DNA of 64,000 nucleotides from an uncultured Pseudodesulfovibrio sp. (GCF_963675635.1 NZ_OY776488.1:1711501-1775500), one strand, 5' to 3'. Positions 45,191 to 53,484 are shown, counted from the first letter of the stretch. Notes: generated by a model from the sequence alone, not told the origin. A program made the numbers and translations.

Positions 45191-45310
45191 ATGCCTCCGG
45201 CGGCTGGGGAAGGGGAAGGAAAAACCTTTCAAGAAAGGTTCTTTCCTTCCCCTTCCCCAGACCCCATCCCTATCCTTTTCCAAAGTTTTTTATGTGCGCT
45301 TCGCGCAGGC
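45191..45310. repeat. Extragenic palindromic repeat downstream of groESL
   Basis: The element reads atgcctccggcggct, then a purine arm ggggaaggggaagg (45204-45230) and its complement ccttccccttcccc (45233-45260). The arms total about 27 bases with one bulge and a 2-3 base loop. A C-rich tail, caaagttttttatg and cgcttcgcgca follow. Elements of this design recur between genes in Desulfovibrio; only one copy of this exact form is in the window. The rest of the gap to 45436 is AT-rich without a gene. Confidence 0.7.
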
Positions 45311-45436
45311 AGTGAGGCTTTACAAGTCAACAACTATCCACTTAAACATCCATAACAGTTTATAATTCCAAACTAAAAGGGGCACTTTGTCTCAAAAATC
45401 GGCTATTCTATTTCCACTACTTTAGAGGATATCACA

Positions 45437-46324
45437 ATGGTAAATCCAGAACACCTGGCAATCTTGGAACAAGGCGTTAATGCATGGAACCAGTGGCGGG
45501 ATGAAAATCCTGAAACAATACCAGATCTTATGGAAGCCGAACTTCGAAAAGCTAAACTTCAATGGGTAAATCTCAAAAACGCAAAACTTCAAGGTGCTAA
45601 GCTACAGGAGGCAGAGCTTCAATATGCAGAACTTCAGAGAGCAAAGCTGCAAGGAGCATATCTATCTCATGCAACACTCCAAGAAGCTACGGCTTCTCAA
45701 GCTAGATTTGAGCACGCACACCTTAACGAATCAAATCTTCAAAACACAGATCTTCGATGGACAAACTTTACAAACGCAAACCTCAGCGGATCACAACTGA
45801 TGCAGGCAGACCTCTTTGAGGCAAAGCTATCTTACGCCAATCTGGAAAGAGCACTCCTTCAAGGGGCTGATATTAGGAGCTCTAACTGGGAAAGAACCTC
45901 AATTTGCGGCATACAATTTGATAATCACATGAAGTGTATTGGCTCCCACGTATCCAACTGTGTCGGAAGCCAGCAGTTCATTCGCCATGTGATGGATTTG
46001 GGTTACATTGAAGAGTTTAAAGAAAAACATCCGAACTGGCACTATTTGTGGGCGGTATCTTCAGATTGTGGACGATCTTGGGTAAGACTTTTTGGATGTT
46101 GCCTATTTATTATATATTTTTTCTGGGCTATTTTTAATTTATTCCCGAACATACAACATCCTCTCTATGCCAGCATTATGGCTTTTACCTGTTTTGGATT
46201 TATCGATGCAACCAACCGATCATCCCAAGAGCTATTTTTCATATGCTTTGAGAGCTTAGCCGGATACGTAATGCTCGGTTGCCTAGTATCCTTAATAGCA
46301 AGCAAAATGGCACGAAGAAGCTAA
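45437..46324 (+). CDS. Pentapeptide-repeat protein with K+-channel-like membrane tail
   Basis: Residues 30-160 are about 22 A(D/N)LxX-type pentapeptide repeats (LRKAKLQWVNLKNAKLQGAK and so on), forming a quadrilateral beta helix. Residues 210-295 contain two hydrophobic helices (WVRLFGCCLFIIYFFWAIFN and ESLAGYVMLGCLVSLIASKM) around a pore-like loop, FTCFGFIDATN. Related repeat proteins end in a two-helix Ion_trans_2 module with a TLGFGD filter, so this looks like a channel whose filter has drifted. The frame is clearly AT-richer than its neighbours and is bordered by palindromic repeats. It probably arrived by transfer. The function is unknown. Confidence 0.85.
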   Translation: MVNPEHLAILEQGVNAWNQWRDENPETIPDLMEAELRKAKLQWVNLKNAKLQGAKLQEAELQYAELQRAKLQGAYLSHATLQEATASQARFEHAHLNESNLQNTDLRWTNFTNANLSGSQLMQADLFEAKLSYANLERALLQGADIRSSNWERTSICGIQFDNHMKCIGSHVSNCVGSQQFIRHVMDLGYIEEFKEKHPNWHYLWAVSSDCGRSWVRLFGCCLFIIYFFWAIFNLFPNIQHPLYASIMAFTCFGFIDATNRSSQELFFICFESLAGYVMLGCLVSLIASKMARRS

Positions 46325-46339
46325 AAAAAGATCTGAGGT

Positions 46340-46617
46340 ACTGATACTCACATTGTTACTTCCAGCACGCCGCCATCCTTTCCCCTCAATCTCTCCCAAA
46401 CCCGCCAGGCGGCGTTGGCAACCGCTTGCGAGAAACGTGCAATGCCCGGATGGGCATTGCACGTTTCTCGCAAGCATTCCGTGGCCCGGCCTCTGCTCCC
46501 GCCACCCCTTCGCCGCAGGCGACATGGGATTCCTAAGGCCCTCGGCCTTAGGCGGGTGCAGGGCAGCGCCCTGCTCTCTTCCGAAGAAGACCACCGGTAG
46601 GCAGCCTCCCCCGAAAG
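46340..46617. repeat. Cluster of extragenic palindromes
   Basis: This gap holds several inverted repeats and no gene: a perfect 23-bp inverted repeat (46425-46447 with 46452-46474, loop ggat), cctaaggc-cctc-ggccttagg near 46532-46552, and cagggc-agc-gccctg near 46559-46573, plus a cgccaggcggcg arm near 46403. The composition is GC-rich, in contrast to the AT-rich gene before it. It resembles a mosaic of Desulfovibrio intergenic repeat units. Confidence 0.75.
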
Positions 46618-46995
46618 TTATTTCAAAATTTTGTTCGCCAGTAGTTTCTGAATACCGACCACATCGCTGCCTTTTTTAAGTTCCTTCTTGATGGGATCGT
46701 GGCGCCCGGAAACCCAGAGGGTGAGTTCTGATTCGAGATCGAAGTGACCTGCGGACTCGACACTGAAGGTTGATATGGAACGGTAAGGAATGGAAAGATA
46801 ATCGACTTTTTTGCCGGTCAGCCCCTGCTTGTCGATAAGAATCAACCGACCGGAGGTGAAGATATACATATCGCGCAAAACCTTGAAGGCGCGCTCGACG
46901 TGCTCGTGATCACTTAAAATTGGGGAAAGTTCCTGCTCGATGTCCTCGACACTTATTTCGGTGGCATTCCCTAAAATCCCGTCCAACAATCCCAT
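46618..46995 (-). CDS. PH-domain protein (bacterial PH, YvbH-like)
   Basis: The 125-residue protein consists mostly of a bacterial pleckstrin-homology domain: ILSDHEHVERAFKVLRDMYIFTSGRLILIDKQG, LSIPYRSISTFSVESAG, and FDLESELTLWVSG. These DUF1696-type domains form ring oligomers of unknown role. The start at MGLLDGIL is supported by AAGGAA six bases upstream; the ORF extends 17 codons earlier. It follows on the same strand a small two-helix membrane protein. Confidence 0.85.
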   Translation of the reverse strand: MGLLDGILGNATEISVEDIEQELSPILSDHEHVERAFKVLRDMYIFTSGRLILIDKQGLTGKKVDYLSIPYRSISTFSVESAGHFDLESELTLWVSGRHDPIKKELKKGSDVVGIQKLLANKILK

Positions 46996-47061
46996 TTTCA
47001 GTTCCTTTTCCAAAAGTTGATTGCGCTTAAAGCGCATGATGAACAACAGACTTTCGACACC

Positions 47062-47382
47062 TTACTTTTTCTTGCGCCGTCCACGCTCGTAGTCCTTGAA
47101 CGCCTTGTGTGCGGCTTCCATTTTCTCGTTCAACGCATCGGCTCGTCGGGACCGCCAACACATGGCGCCCACAAAGGCAACGACATACACACCGCCGAGA
47201 ATCCACACCGGCACTATAATAATGGGAACCAGCATCCCGAGAAAAATAAGCGTCATCAGGGAAACAGCAAAGGCAGGGAGAATATTCCTGTGATTCAGCC
47301 AATGCTTGTTGAAAATACGGATGAGCTCTTCAACATCCTTGATAGTAGCTTCGGTCCTTTCCCGCTTGTTCATTTCTTCCAT
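47062..47382 (-). CDS. Small two-helix membrane protein, 106 aa
   Basis: The N-terminal helical region is charged (KRERTEATIKDVEELIRIFNKHW), two transmembrane segments lie at about residues 36-75, and the C-terminal tail is very basic (ALNEKMEAAHKAFKDYERGRRKKK). The topology is cytoplasm-in at both ends. The family is not recognised. It lies 66 bases upstream of the PH-domain gene on the same strand and may be co-expressed. Confidence 0.65.
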   Translation of the reverse strand: MEEMNKRERTEATIKDVEELIRIFNKHWLNHRNILPAFAVSLMTLIFLGMLVPIIIVPVWILGGVYVVAFVGAMCWRSRRADALNEKMEAAHKAFKDYERGRRKKK

Positions 47383-47591
47383 GTAGAACGACCCTCTTCG
47401 TTGGTGAATTCCCTGCTATGTAACGAGCAACTCCCACAACGGTCAAACATATCTCACATCTTCCAACAGCGGCTTCTCGCCTATACAGAGAATGCCCGAG
47501 AACTAAAAACAATCTTTTTCAGCAAAAAGTTATTGACAAACGATAATAAATCATCGCAAAAGAGACTCATCAAACAACGAAGGAGCTTGTT

Positions 47592-48164
47592 ATGAACGAA
47601 CGTATTCAGAAATTTGCCAAATTTTTCCGCGCTATATTCTTTATTGCCCTTATCCTGAGTCCGCTGATTGTTGGAAGCATTTGGCTAACTGGCGGCGAGA
47701 TCATGGTTTTCGGCGACGAAGACCCTGGCTTGGCTATTCAGATGCTGACTGAGGATTTCGGCATGGATGCAGAGTATATGCCGGCCTTCCCGTTGGCTTG
47801 GAGCATTCGTCTGCTTGGGCTGGCTGTCGATATGATCCCAACGGCTATCGGCATGCTTTCCTTGTGGTGGCTTGTGCGACTGTTCAGCTGTTTTGCTGCG
47901 GGCGAGATCTTCACACAAAACACCGTTACCTATATCCGGCGTACAGGCTGGACCATGCTGATTGGTGTGTGTGTCGGTCCAATACATGAGGCATTGATGA
48001 CAGTTGTGTTGACCATGCACAATTCTCCGGGGAATCGCCTGGTTTCCATAACATTGGATTCGGCCAACATTGAAGAATTGATCATTGCAGGCGTCATCAT
48101 TCTGGTAAGCTGGATCATGGAAGAAGGCCGTAAGCTTCGCGAAGTAAATGAGCTGACGGTCTAG
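47592..48164 (+). CDS. DUF2975 membrane protein
   Basis: The 190-residue membrane protein has four helices (FFIALILSPLIVGSIWL; MIPTAIGMLSLWWLVRLF; IRRTGWTMLIGVCVGPIHEALM; EELIIAGVIILVSWIMEEG). The stretch CFAAGEIFTQNTVTYIRRTGW and the C-terminal IMEEGRKLREVNELTV are the DUF2975 hallmarks. Such proteins are regularly encoded with a small Xre-type repressor, as here (10 bases downstream). The pair is thought to be a regulatory module, but its role is not established. Confidence 0.85.
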   Translation: MNERIQKFAKFFRAIFFIALILSPLIVGSIWLTGGEIMVFGDEDPGLAIQMLTEDFGMDAEYMPAFPLAWSIRLLGLAVDMIPTAIGMLSLWWLVRLFSCFAAGEIFTQNTVTYIRRTGWTMLIGVCVGPIHEALMTVVLTMHNSPGNRLVSITLDSANIEELIIAGVIILVSWIMEEGRKLREVNELTV

Positions 48165-48173
48165 GGGGACGTA

Positions 48174-48398
48174 ATGGGCATTATTATTGACCTCGACGTC
48201 ATGTTGGCAAAACGCAAAACCAGTTCAAAGGAACTGGCGGAAGCCGTGGGTATCACCCCCCAGAACCTCTCCATCCTGAAAACCGGCAAGGCCAAGGCAA
48301 TTCGATTCACCACGCTGGACGCCATCTGCAAACATCTGGACTGTCAGCCCGGTGATATCCTGCGCTTTGAAACTGATGAATTGGAAGAACAACAGTAA
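48174..48398 (+). CDS. Xre-type HTH regulator (YozG-like)
   Basis: The 74-residue single HTH_3/Cro-C1 domain reads MGIIIDLDVMLAKRKTSSKE, then the recognition region ELAEAVGITPQNLSILKTGK, then the YozG-type end LDAICKHLDCQPGDILRFE. It lies 10 bases after the DUF2975 gene with GGGG upstream, so it is co-translated and probably controls the pair. It ends before a terminator. Confidence 0.93.
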   Translation: MGIIIDLDVMLAKRKTSSKELAEAVGITPQNLSILKTGKAKAIRFTTLDAICKHLDCQPGDILRFETDELEEQQ

Positions 48399-48453
48399 GA
48401 ACTTTTCGATCTCCCTTACCCTCCTCCCAGACAGCAAACAGGCTGTCACCAGA

Positions 48454-48491
48454 AAGGGCAGTCCTCCATTCAAACAGAGGGCTGCCCTTTT
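48454..48491. terminator. Terminator after the Xre gene
   Basis: The stem aagggcag / ctgccctt has a 20-base loop containing a secondary cctc/gagg pairing, followed by TTTT. It lies between convergent genes. Confidence 0.8.
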
Positions 48492-48510
48492 CACAGGTGA
48501 TTGTGTCAGT

Positions 48511-49428
48511 TTAACAGCCTCCATTCTCGCCATCATCTTCACGGCAAAAATCGCTGAGCACTTCAAGAAAACATTTGAGAGCCGGAGACTTGTCGCCTTT
48601 CCGCCAGACGAGTTTGAGGGGTGTGTTGTGCACTTCGCCCTGGAAATCAAAGGGAATCAGACGAACGGTATCCGGGCAGGCGGCACGCATCCGTTTAGGG
48701 ACAAAGCCGATACCCATGCCTGCGGCAATGAGCGAGAGTTTTGTTTGGTGCGTTTTGGCTTCCTGCACGATGCGTGGCTGGACCCCGAACTTGTAATAAC
48801 GACCGATGGCCCGGTCATAGGCTTCCGGATAGTGTTCACGGGAGAACATGATGAACGGTTCCTTGTCGATATCCGCATAGCCCGCATGCCCTTTGGCAAC
48901 CAGAGGATGTTCGTGGTGCACGGCAAGGAAATAACGATCTGCCATGAATGTCTTGGCTTCAAGATTGTAGTGATTGGCGTAGCAGTGATGTGACAACCCG
49001 ACATCGAGGTCACCGGCACGCAGGGCATTATTCTGATCCGACGACTGCATTTCTCGAATATCAAGCATGATGCCGGGATACTTCTTTCGAAACGCGGTCA
49101 CACCTTTGAAAAAATCTGTATGCAGCCCGGAACTAAGAAATCCCACACGCAATTTGCCGATAAGCCCGTCGGCCATCATGTGCATTTTTTCGATGCCACC
49201 TTCGAGTGTGGACATGGTGTCGCGCGCAACGGCGAGAAACATGCAGCCTTCGTCAGTGAGCGAGACCTTGCGACTGGTCCGTTCAAGCAAAACAACACCG
49301 AGTTCTTCTTCAAGTCGCTTGATCTGCTGCGAGAGCGGTGGCTGAGCGATATGACACCGTTCAGCGGCCCGTCCAAAGTGCAGTTCCTCTGCCACGGCAA
49401 TAAAATACTTGAGCTGTCTGAGTTCCAT
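48511..49428 (-). CDS. LysR-family transcriptional regulator
   Basis: The 305-residue regulator has the N-terminal winged helix MELRQLKYFIAVAEELHFGRAAERCHIAQPPLSQQIKRLE (residues 1-40) and a periplasmic-binding-like effector domain from about 90, GKLRVGFLSSGLHTDFF to AGMGIGFVPKRM. This start pattern is common in regulators of aromatic, carboxylate or antibiotic responses. The ORF opens six codons earlier; MELRQL is the family start. It is divergent from a small exported protein with palindromes in the 95-bp gap, so it probably controls that gene and itself. Confidence 0.92.
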   Translation of the reverse strand: MELRQLKYFIAVAEELHFGRAAERCHIAQPPLSQQIKRLEEELGVVLLERTSRKVSLTDEGCMFLAVARDTMSTLEGGIEKMHMMADGLIGKLRVGFLSSGLHTDFFKGVTAFRKKYPGIMLDIREMQSSDQNNALRAGDLDVGLSHHCYANHYNLEAKTFMADRYFLAVHHEHPLVAKGHAGYADIDKEPFIMFSREHYPEAYDRAIGRYYKFGVQPRIVQEAKTHQTKLSLIAAGMGIGFVPKRMRAACPDTVRLIPFDFQGEVHNTPLKLVWRKGDKSPALKCFLEVLSDFCREDDGENGGC

Positions 49429-49523
49429 CATTGAGAGGTACAGCATATCAATCGTCGTGTAAATATGTATTGGACATATTAATGTCTCATTCCTAGTTTG
49501 TAGACATACCTAGGAGACTCTCA
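49429..49523. promoter_or_regulatory. Divergent promoter/operator of the LysR gene and the secreted protein
   Basis: The 95-bp gap contains the palindrome gacat-atta-atgtc (49473-49486) flanked by AT-rich DNA, and a second inverted repeat, cctag ... ctagg, overlapping the ribosome binding region of the plus-strand gene. LysR proteins usually bind such dyads (T-N11-A type). Confidence 0.45.
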
Positions 49524-50000
49524 ATGCAAAGAACCATGTATCGTCAATTGTGCGTTTTATGTTTGACCGGCCTGTTTCTCATCCTAGCGGGAACCGTTGG
49601 AGCATCAGACCAACCAGCTAGAAATACAACCGGTATCATTTGTCCGAACAGTGCTGAACCAATAGGTTTGGTCATGGACAGTCGGTCCAATGTATATACC
49701 GCATGTGGAATGACTGGACAGATATTCTGTCTGCCTCCCGGAGGCGACCCAGTTTCGTATGCAGAAGTGGAAGGCACCCTCACAGCACTGGCCGTGGATA
49801 GCAGAAGGATACTCTATATCGGCACTGAATCCGGACAAATTCATGCGATCACTCTGGACGGCAGTGTGCACGAAGTACACCGATGCACAAGTCGCATTAT
49901 CGGATTGTCTGCCGACCGCGACGGTGGACTGATCATTGCCATGGGTAATGGCACTGTCGTCACTGTGGAACGTGAAGAACTGGAGTGGGGAAAGAAGTAG
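49524..50000 (+). CDS. Exported beta-propeller-like protein, 158 aa
   Basis: A signal peptide (VLCLTGLFLILAGTVGASD) precedes about 130 residues of repeating four-strand units: PIGLVMDSRSNVYTACGMTGQI, ALAVDSRRILYIGTESGQIHAI, IIGLSADRDGGLIIAMGNGTVV. The spacing, near 40 residues, resembles NHL/SMP-30 propeller blades, but only three are present, so it is either a partial propeller or an oligomer. It is controlled presumably by the divergent LysR protein. The stop codon abuts the stop of the convergent TPR gene. Confidence 0.7.
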   Translation: MQRTMYRQLCVLCLTGLFLILAGTVGASDQPARNTTGIICPNSAEPIGLVMDSRSNVYTACGMTGQIFCLPPGGDPVSYAEVEGTLTALAVDSRRILYIGTESGQIHAITLDGSVHEVHRCTSRIIGLSADRDGGLIIAMGNGTVVTVEREELEWGKK

Positions 50001-50873
50001 CTAGAAGCTCAGGTCGTGGGTCTTTTTGACTGGCTTGCCTTTGCCAGACGCCTTCTTGGTGGCACTGAAAATCTTCGGTTCCGCCCGTTTCATGAGTTTT
50101 TCGGCTGTAGTATTGAGTGGATTGCGGTCCAGCGCTGCCTTGGCGTTATTAAAGACTTCTCCCCACTCGCGCCGGGCGAAATGAAGTTTTGCCATCCGCA
50201 GGTACAACCCTTCACTCGGACCGAGCCACCGCATGGCATCCTTGATGGCGGCCATGGCTTTTTCGATTTCGTGCATACCCTCGTAACACAGAATGAGCGC
50301 ATTATGGGCGCGGGCGTCGTTGTTTTGTACTTCCAGAGCCTTATGCAGATACGGCACGGCCTCGGCAAACATGCCGAAAGTGGTCATACGGTTGCCGATG
50401 TCCGAATTGATTCCTTCAATGTCCTGGAAATATTCTGAAATTTTTGAATAGAGCTTGCGAGCTTCAAGCTGGTTGTCCGTTTTGACCAGATTGGCGGCCT
50501 TGATCAGATTGTCATCCAGCACTGCCAACCGTTTACGCAGCTTGGCGACGCGCGCTTTTTCCATGGCCTCACCCAGTTTTTTGTGCAGGCGCATGAGTGT
50601 CTGATAGAACGCTTTTTCCTTACCTTTCTCATATTTGAGACCCTGAGGAAAAAGCTTACACATCATTTTCATCTTGTTGAGATCGCGCAGAGCCTCATCC
50701 AGATGAGCGTGAATCTCAAACTTTTCAGCTCCAAAAACCTGACTGGTAACCAGCCCCCTGATGGCACTGGCCAAGCATTTGAGTGTGCGCAAGTAATCGT
50801 TCTTTTTTGCATATGCACGAGCACGGGCTATATCTTCCCGAATTTCCTTGGCGGTCATTTTTACGCGTGTCAT
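50001..50873 (-). CDS. TPR-containing protein
   Basis: The 290-residue, basic protein is almost entirely helical. Residues 170-260 contain TPR-like pairs (FGMFAEAVPYLHKALEVQNNDARAHNALILCYEGM, and REWGEVFNNAKAALDRNPLNTTAEKLM). The N-terminal part has a long helical stalk (KEIREDIARARAYAKKNDYLRTL; AMEKARVAKLRKRLAVLDDN). The C-terminal tail (SATKKASGKGKPVKKT) is Lys-rich. No signal peptide is present; it is probably a cytoplasmic scaffold. The specific partner is unknown. An in-frame ATG at codon 6 is an alternative start. Confidence 0.85.
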   Translation of the reverse strand: MTRVKMTAKEIREDIARARAYAKKNDYLRTLKCLASAIRGLVTSQVFGAEKFEIHAHLDEALRDLNKMKMMCKLFPQGLKYEKGKEKAFYQTLMRLHKKLGEAMEKARVAKLRKRLAVLDDNLIKAANLVKTDNQLEARKLYSKISEYFQDIEGINSDIGNRMTTFGMFAEAVPYLHKALEVQNNDARAHNALILCYEGMHEIEKAMAAIKDAMRWLGPSEGLYLRMAKLHFARREWGEVFNNAKAALDRNPLNTTAEKLMKRAEPKIFSATKKASGKGKPVKKTHDLSF

Positions 50874-51079
50874 GGATTTCGATTCCTACGTCAAATACAT
50901 TGAGATTCTTACGTAAACTACTACAGTCCAATGATATTATCAAGACCATACGAAAATGTCCCCGTATTTTTGAAGGTGTTATGCCATTTTTCATGCACCG
51001 GAGTTGACGCATAACCTGTGGTCGGGCTAGCGTACCCGACCGTCCACCCCAGTGATCGCATCCCTTTCAGGAGCCTGAT

Positions 51080-52318
51080 TTGAATATATATCTCGTGGTT
51101 ATCATCGCCTCTCTCGTCATTTCATGGTTACTCGGCGTAGCATCTGATCTTTATAATGCACGGGCCATGACACCTTCCCCGCCCCAGGAATTCCGCGATG
51201 TTTTTGACGAAGAAACATACCGGAAGTCGCAGGAATACACCCGTGCCTCAATGAAATTTTCTTCCATGACAGACACCTTCAACACCGTGATCACTCTTGT
51301 TGTCATCACGACTGGCGGCTTTCAACTGCTGGACCGGATGGCTCGCTCGCTTGAGTTGTCTGCTCTCTCCACAGGGCTGACATACATCGGAACACTCGGA
51401 CTGCTCAGTGGAATCATGAGCCTACCGTTCGAAGCCTACCACACTTTCGTGTTAGAAAAAAAATTCGGCTTCAACACTACATCCGTTGCCACCTTTGTCA
51501 CAGACCGCCTCAAGGGACTGATGCTGACCGGCCTTATCGGCGGCATATTGCTGGTCGCCATATTGTTCTTTCTGCGTGAGACAGGTGCATACGCCTGGCT
51601 GTATTGCTGGGCGGTTGCCGTATCAATTTCACTGGGACTGACCTATATCGCTCCCACCTGGATTCTGCCTCTATTCAACAAATTCACTCCCCTTGAACAA
51701 GGAGAACTGCGCACGGCGCTGGAGTCGTACGCCAACTCGACCGGCTTTGAATTATCCGGAATTTTCGTCATTGACGGATCCAAACGATCCACCAAAAGCA
51801 ACGCATTCTTCACCGGATTTGGTAAACGCAGACGCATCGCCTTGTTTGACACGCTCATCAAGGAAATGACCGTGAATGAAATTGTCGCCGTCCTGGCCCA
51901 TGAGGTCGGTCATGCCAAGTTGGGACACATCAAGAAACGACTCTTTACCGGCATCCTCAAGACCGGCGCAATATTCTATCTCATGTCCCTGTTTCTCGAC
52001 TCCCGCCCGCTGTTTGACGCCTTTGGAATGGAACACATGTCCATCTATGCCGGACTGGTCTTTTTCGTCCTGCTCTACACACCGTTGTCACTGGTACTAT
52101 CCGTGATCTCCAACCGGGTTTCACGAACACATGAGTATGAAGCAGACGCTTTTTCCGCTTCGACCACAGGACGCCCGGATACGATGATTTCAGCCCTGAA
52201 AAAACTGTCGGCCAGCAATCTTTCCAACCTGACGCCGCACCCGCTGACTGTATGGCTCGGGTACAGCCATCCGCCGGTTCTGGATCGTGTCAGAGCGTTG
52301 GATACACGCCATAAATAA
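51080..52318 (+). CDS. M48 family membrane metalloprotease (Ste24-like)
   Basis: The 412-residue integral membrane zinc protease belongs to the CAAX-protease Ste24 type. The zinc site is VAVLAHEVGHAKLGH (HExxH), with the third ligand in HEYEADAFSAS (ExxAD) near residue 352. Six or seven transmembrane segments surround it; LEKKFGFNTTSVATFVTDRLKG is also characteristic. The start is TTG with AGGAG six bases upstream. Bacterial members degrade misfolded membrane proteins. It precedes the two cNMP-binding proteins by about 70 bases. Confidence 0.92.
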   Translation: MNIYLVVIIASLVISWLLGVASDLYNARAMTPSPPQEFRDVFDEETYRKSQEYTRASMKFSSMTDTFNTVITLVVITTGGFQLLDRMARSLELSALSTGLTYIGTLGLLSGIMSLPFEAYHTFVLEKKFGFNTTSVATFVTDRLKGLMLTGLIGGILLVAILFFLRETGAYAWLYCWAVAVSISLGLTYIAPTWILPLFNKFTPLEQGELRTALESYANSTGFELSGIFVIDGSKRSTKSNAFFTGFGKRRRIALFDTLIKEMTVNEIVAVLAHEVGHAKLGHIKKRLFTGILKTGAIFYLMSLFLDSRPLFDAFGMEHMSIYAGLVFFVLLYTPLSLVLSVISNRVSRTHEYEADAFSASTTGRPDTMISALKKLSASNLSNLTPHPLTVWLGYSHPPVLDRVRALDTRHK

Positions 52319-52387
52319 ATAATCGATTTATTCTCGCCAGTATGGCAATCTCGGGGAGAGTGGAAAACCCTAACCCGAAGAGACGCT

Positions 52388-52882
52388 ATGCGAGAAATCC
52401 CTTTTGACCCCGCAAACGACGACATCATGGAACGCCTCAAAAGTGTTCCTGTCTTTGACAGTCTCCCGGAAAGCCATATCCGCGAAGCCATGCGTGCGGC
52501 TTCGATCCGCCGCTACGAAGCAGGTGAGACCATTATTGAGGAAGGGGAATTCGATAATCAGGTTTTCTTTCTCATCTTCGGGCACCTCAAAATCACTGTC
52601 CACGGCACTGAAGTCGGCCAGTTGAAACGATTGGGCGATGTGTTTGGAGAAATGGGAATCATCGACGGCAGTCCCAGATCAGCGACCATCACAACCGAAA
52701 AGACCTCACTGGTCATCAGTCTGGATGATGCGGCTATCGGTTCATTGGGAGAGGCCAGCAAAATTTTCACCCAGGCCGTCATGTACCGGGTCTTCGCAGA
52801 AGTTCTTGCGATTCGGTTGCGGAAAGCCAATCAAAAAATCTCGGAAATGCAGGATGAACTGAACGCGTTGAAAGAGACATAA
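52388..52882 (+). CDS. Single-domain cyclic-nucleotide-binding protein (first of pair)
   Basis: The 164-residue protein is one cNMP-binding domain: LKSVPVFDSLPESHIREAM, GETIIEEGEFDNQVFFLIFG, and the phosphate-binding cassette FGEMGIIDGSPRSATI with Glu and Arg. A C-terminal coiled helix follows (LRKANQKISEMQDELNALKE). No HTH is present, so it is not a transcription factor; it may sense a nucleotide and act through protein contact. It is paralogous to the next gene (both start M(R/K)EIPFDP), 14 bases apart. Confidence 0.88.
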   Translation: MREIPFDPANDDIMERLKSVPVFDSLPESHIREAMRAASIRRYEAGETIIEEGEFDNQVFFLIFGHLKITVHGTEVGQLKRLGDVFGEMGIIDGSPRSATITTEKTSLVISLDDAAIGSLGEASKIFTQAVMYRVFAEVLAIRLRKANQKISEMQDELNALKET

Positions 52883-52896
52883 GGCAGGAGAAGAAC

Positions 52897-53403
52897 ATGA
52901 AAGAAATCCCCTTTGATCCACACGACAGGGAGACCCTGGCACGACTTCAGCAAATGCCGGTATTCGGGGCCATGGATGAAGAACGTTTGTCCAAAGTCCT
53001 TGGAATGGCTACGCTGCGTCGCTATGAAAAAGATGAAACCATTATCAGGGAAGGCGACACTGATCAGACGGTCTATTTTCTCATAATGGGGAGTTGCAGT
53101 GTTGACGTGGAAGGAGTGAAGGTCAGCTCCATCAGCGAAATAGGCGACATGTTCGGAGAGATGGGTATCATCGACAAGCAACCTCGATCCGCCACTGTCA
53201 GACCGGAAAAGCCGGTGCTCTGCCTTGTCCTGGACAGCCATTTCATGGAACGTATGGAGGGAGTTGACAAACTCGCTGCGGAAGCACTTTTTTATCGAAT
53301 ATTCTCCGAAACACTTGCCATGCGACTCCGAGCCGCCAATGCTCGCATACTTTTTCTGGAAGACAAACTGAAAGAATCAACCAGGGAGCACCCCTGGCGC
53401 TGA
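52897..53403 (+). CDS. Single-domain cyclic-nucleotide-binding protein (second of pair)
   Basis: The 168-residue paralogue of the preceding gene has the same plan: LQQMPVFGAMDEERLSKVLG, DETIIREGDTDQTVYFLIMG, cassette MFGEMGIIDKQPRSATV, and a helical end (LRAANARILFLEDKLKEST). It lacks an HTH or enzyme domain. AGGAG precedes its ATG. The tandem arrangement suggests a heterodimer or recent duplication. It ends in a long hairpin between convergent genes. Confidence 0.88.
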   Translation: MKEIPFDPHDRETLARLQQMPVFGAMDEERLSKVLGMATLRRYEKDETIIREGDTDQTVYFLIMGSCSVDVEGVKVSSISEIGDMFGEMGIIDKQPRSATVRPEKPVLCLVLDSHFMERMEGVDKLAAEALFYRIFSETLAMRLRAANARILFLEDKLKESTREHPWR

Positions 53404-53443
53404 CACGATGATTCCCCCAGCCCCAAAACGGCATTCCTTCAAA

Positions 53444-53484
53444 CAGAACGGCGCACCATGAATACTACATGATGCGCCGTTCTG
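53444..53484. terminator. Long hairpin between convergent genes
   Basis: The stem cagaacggcgca-c-catg / catg-a-tgcgccgttctg has a 7-base loop. There is no long T-run on either side, so termination is likely but not classic. Confidence 0.55.
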
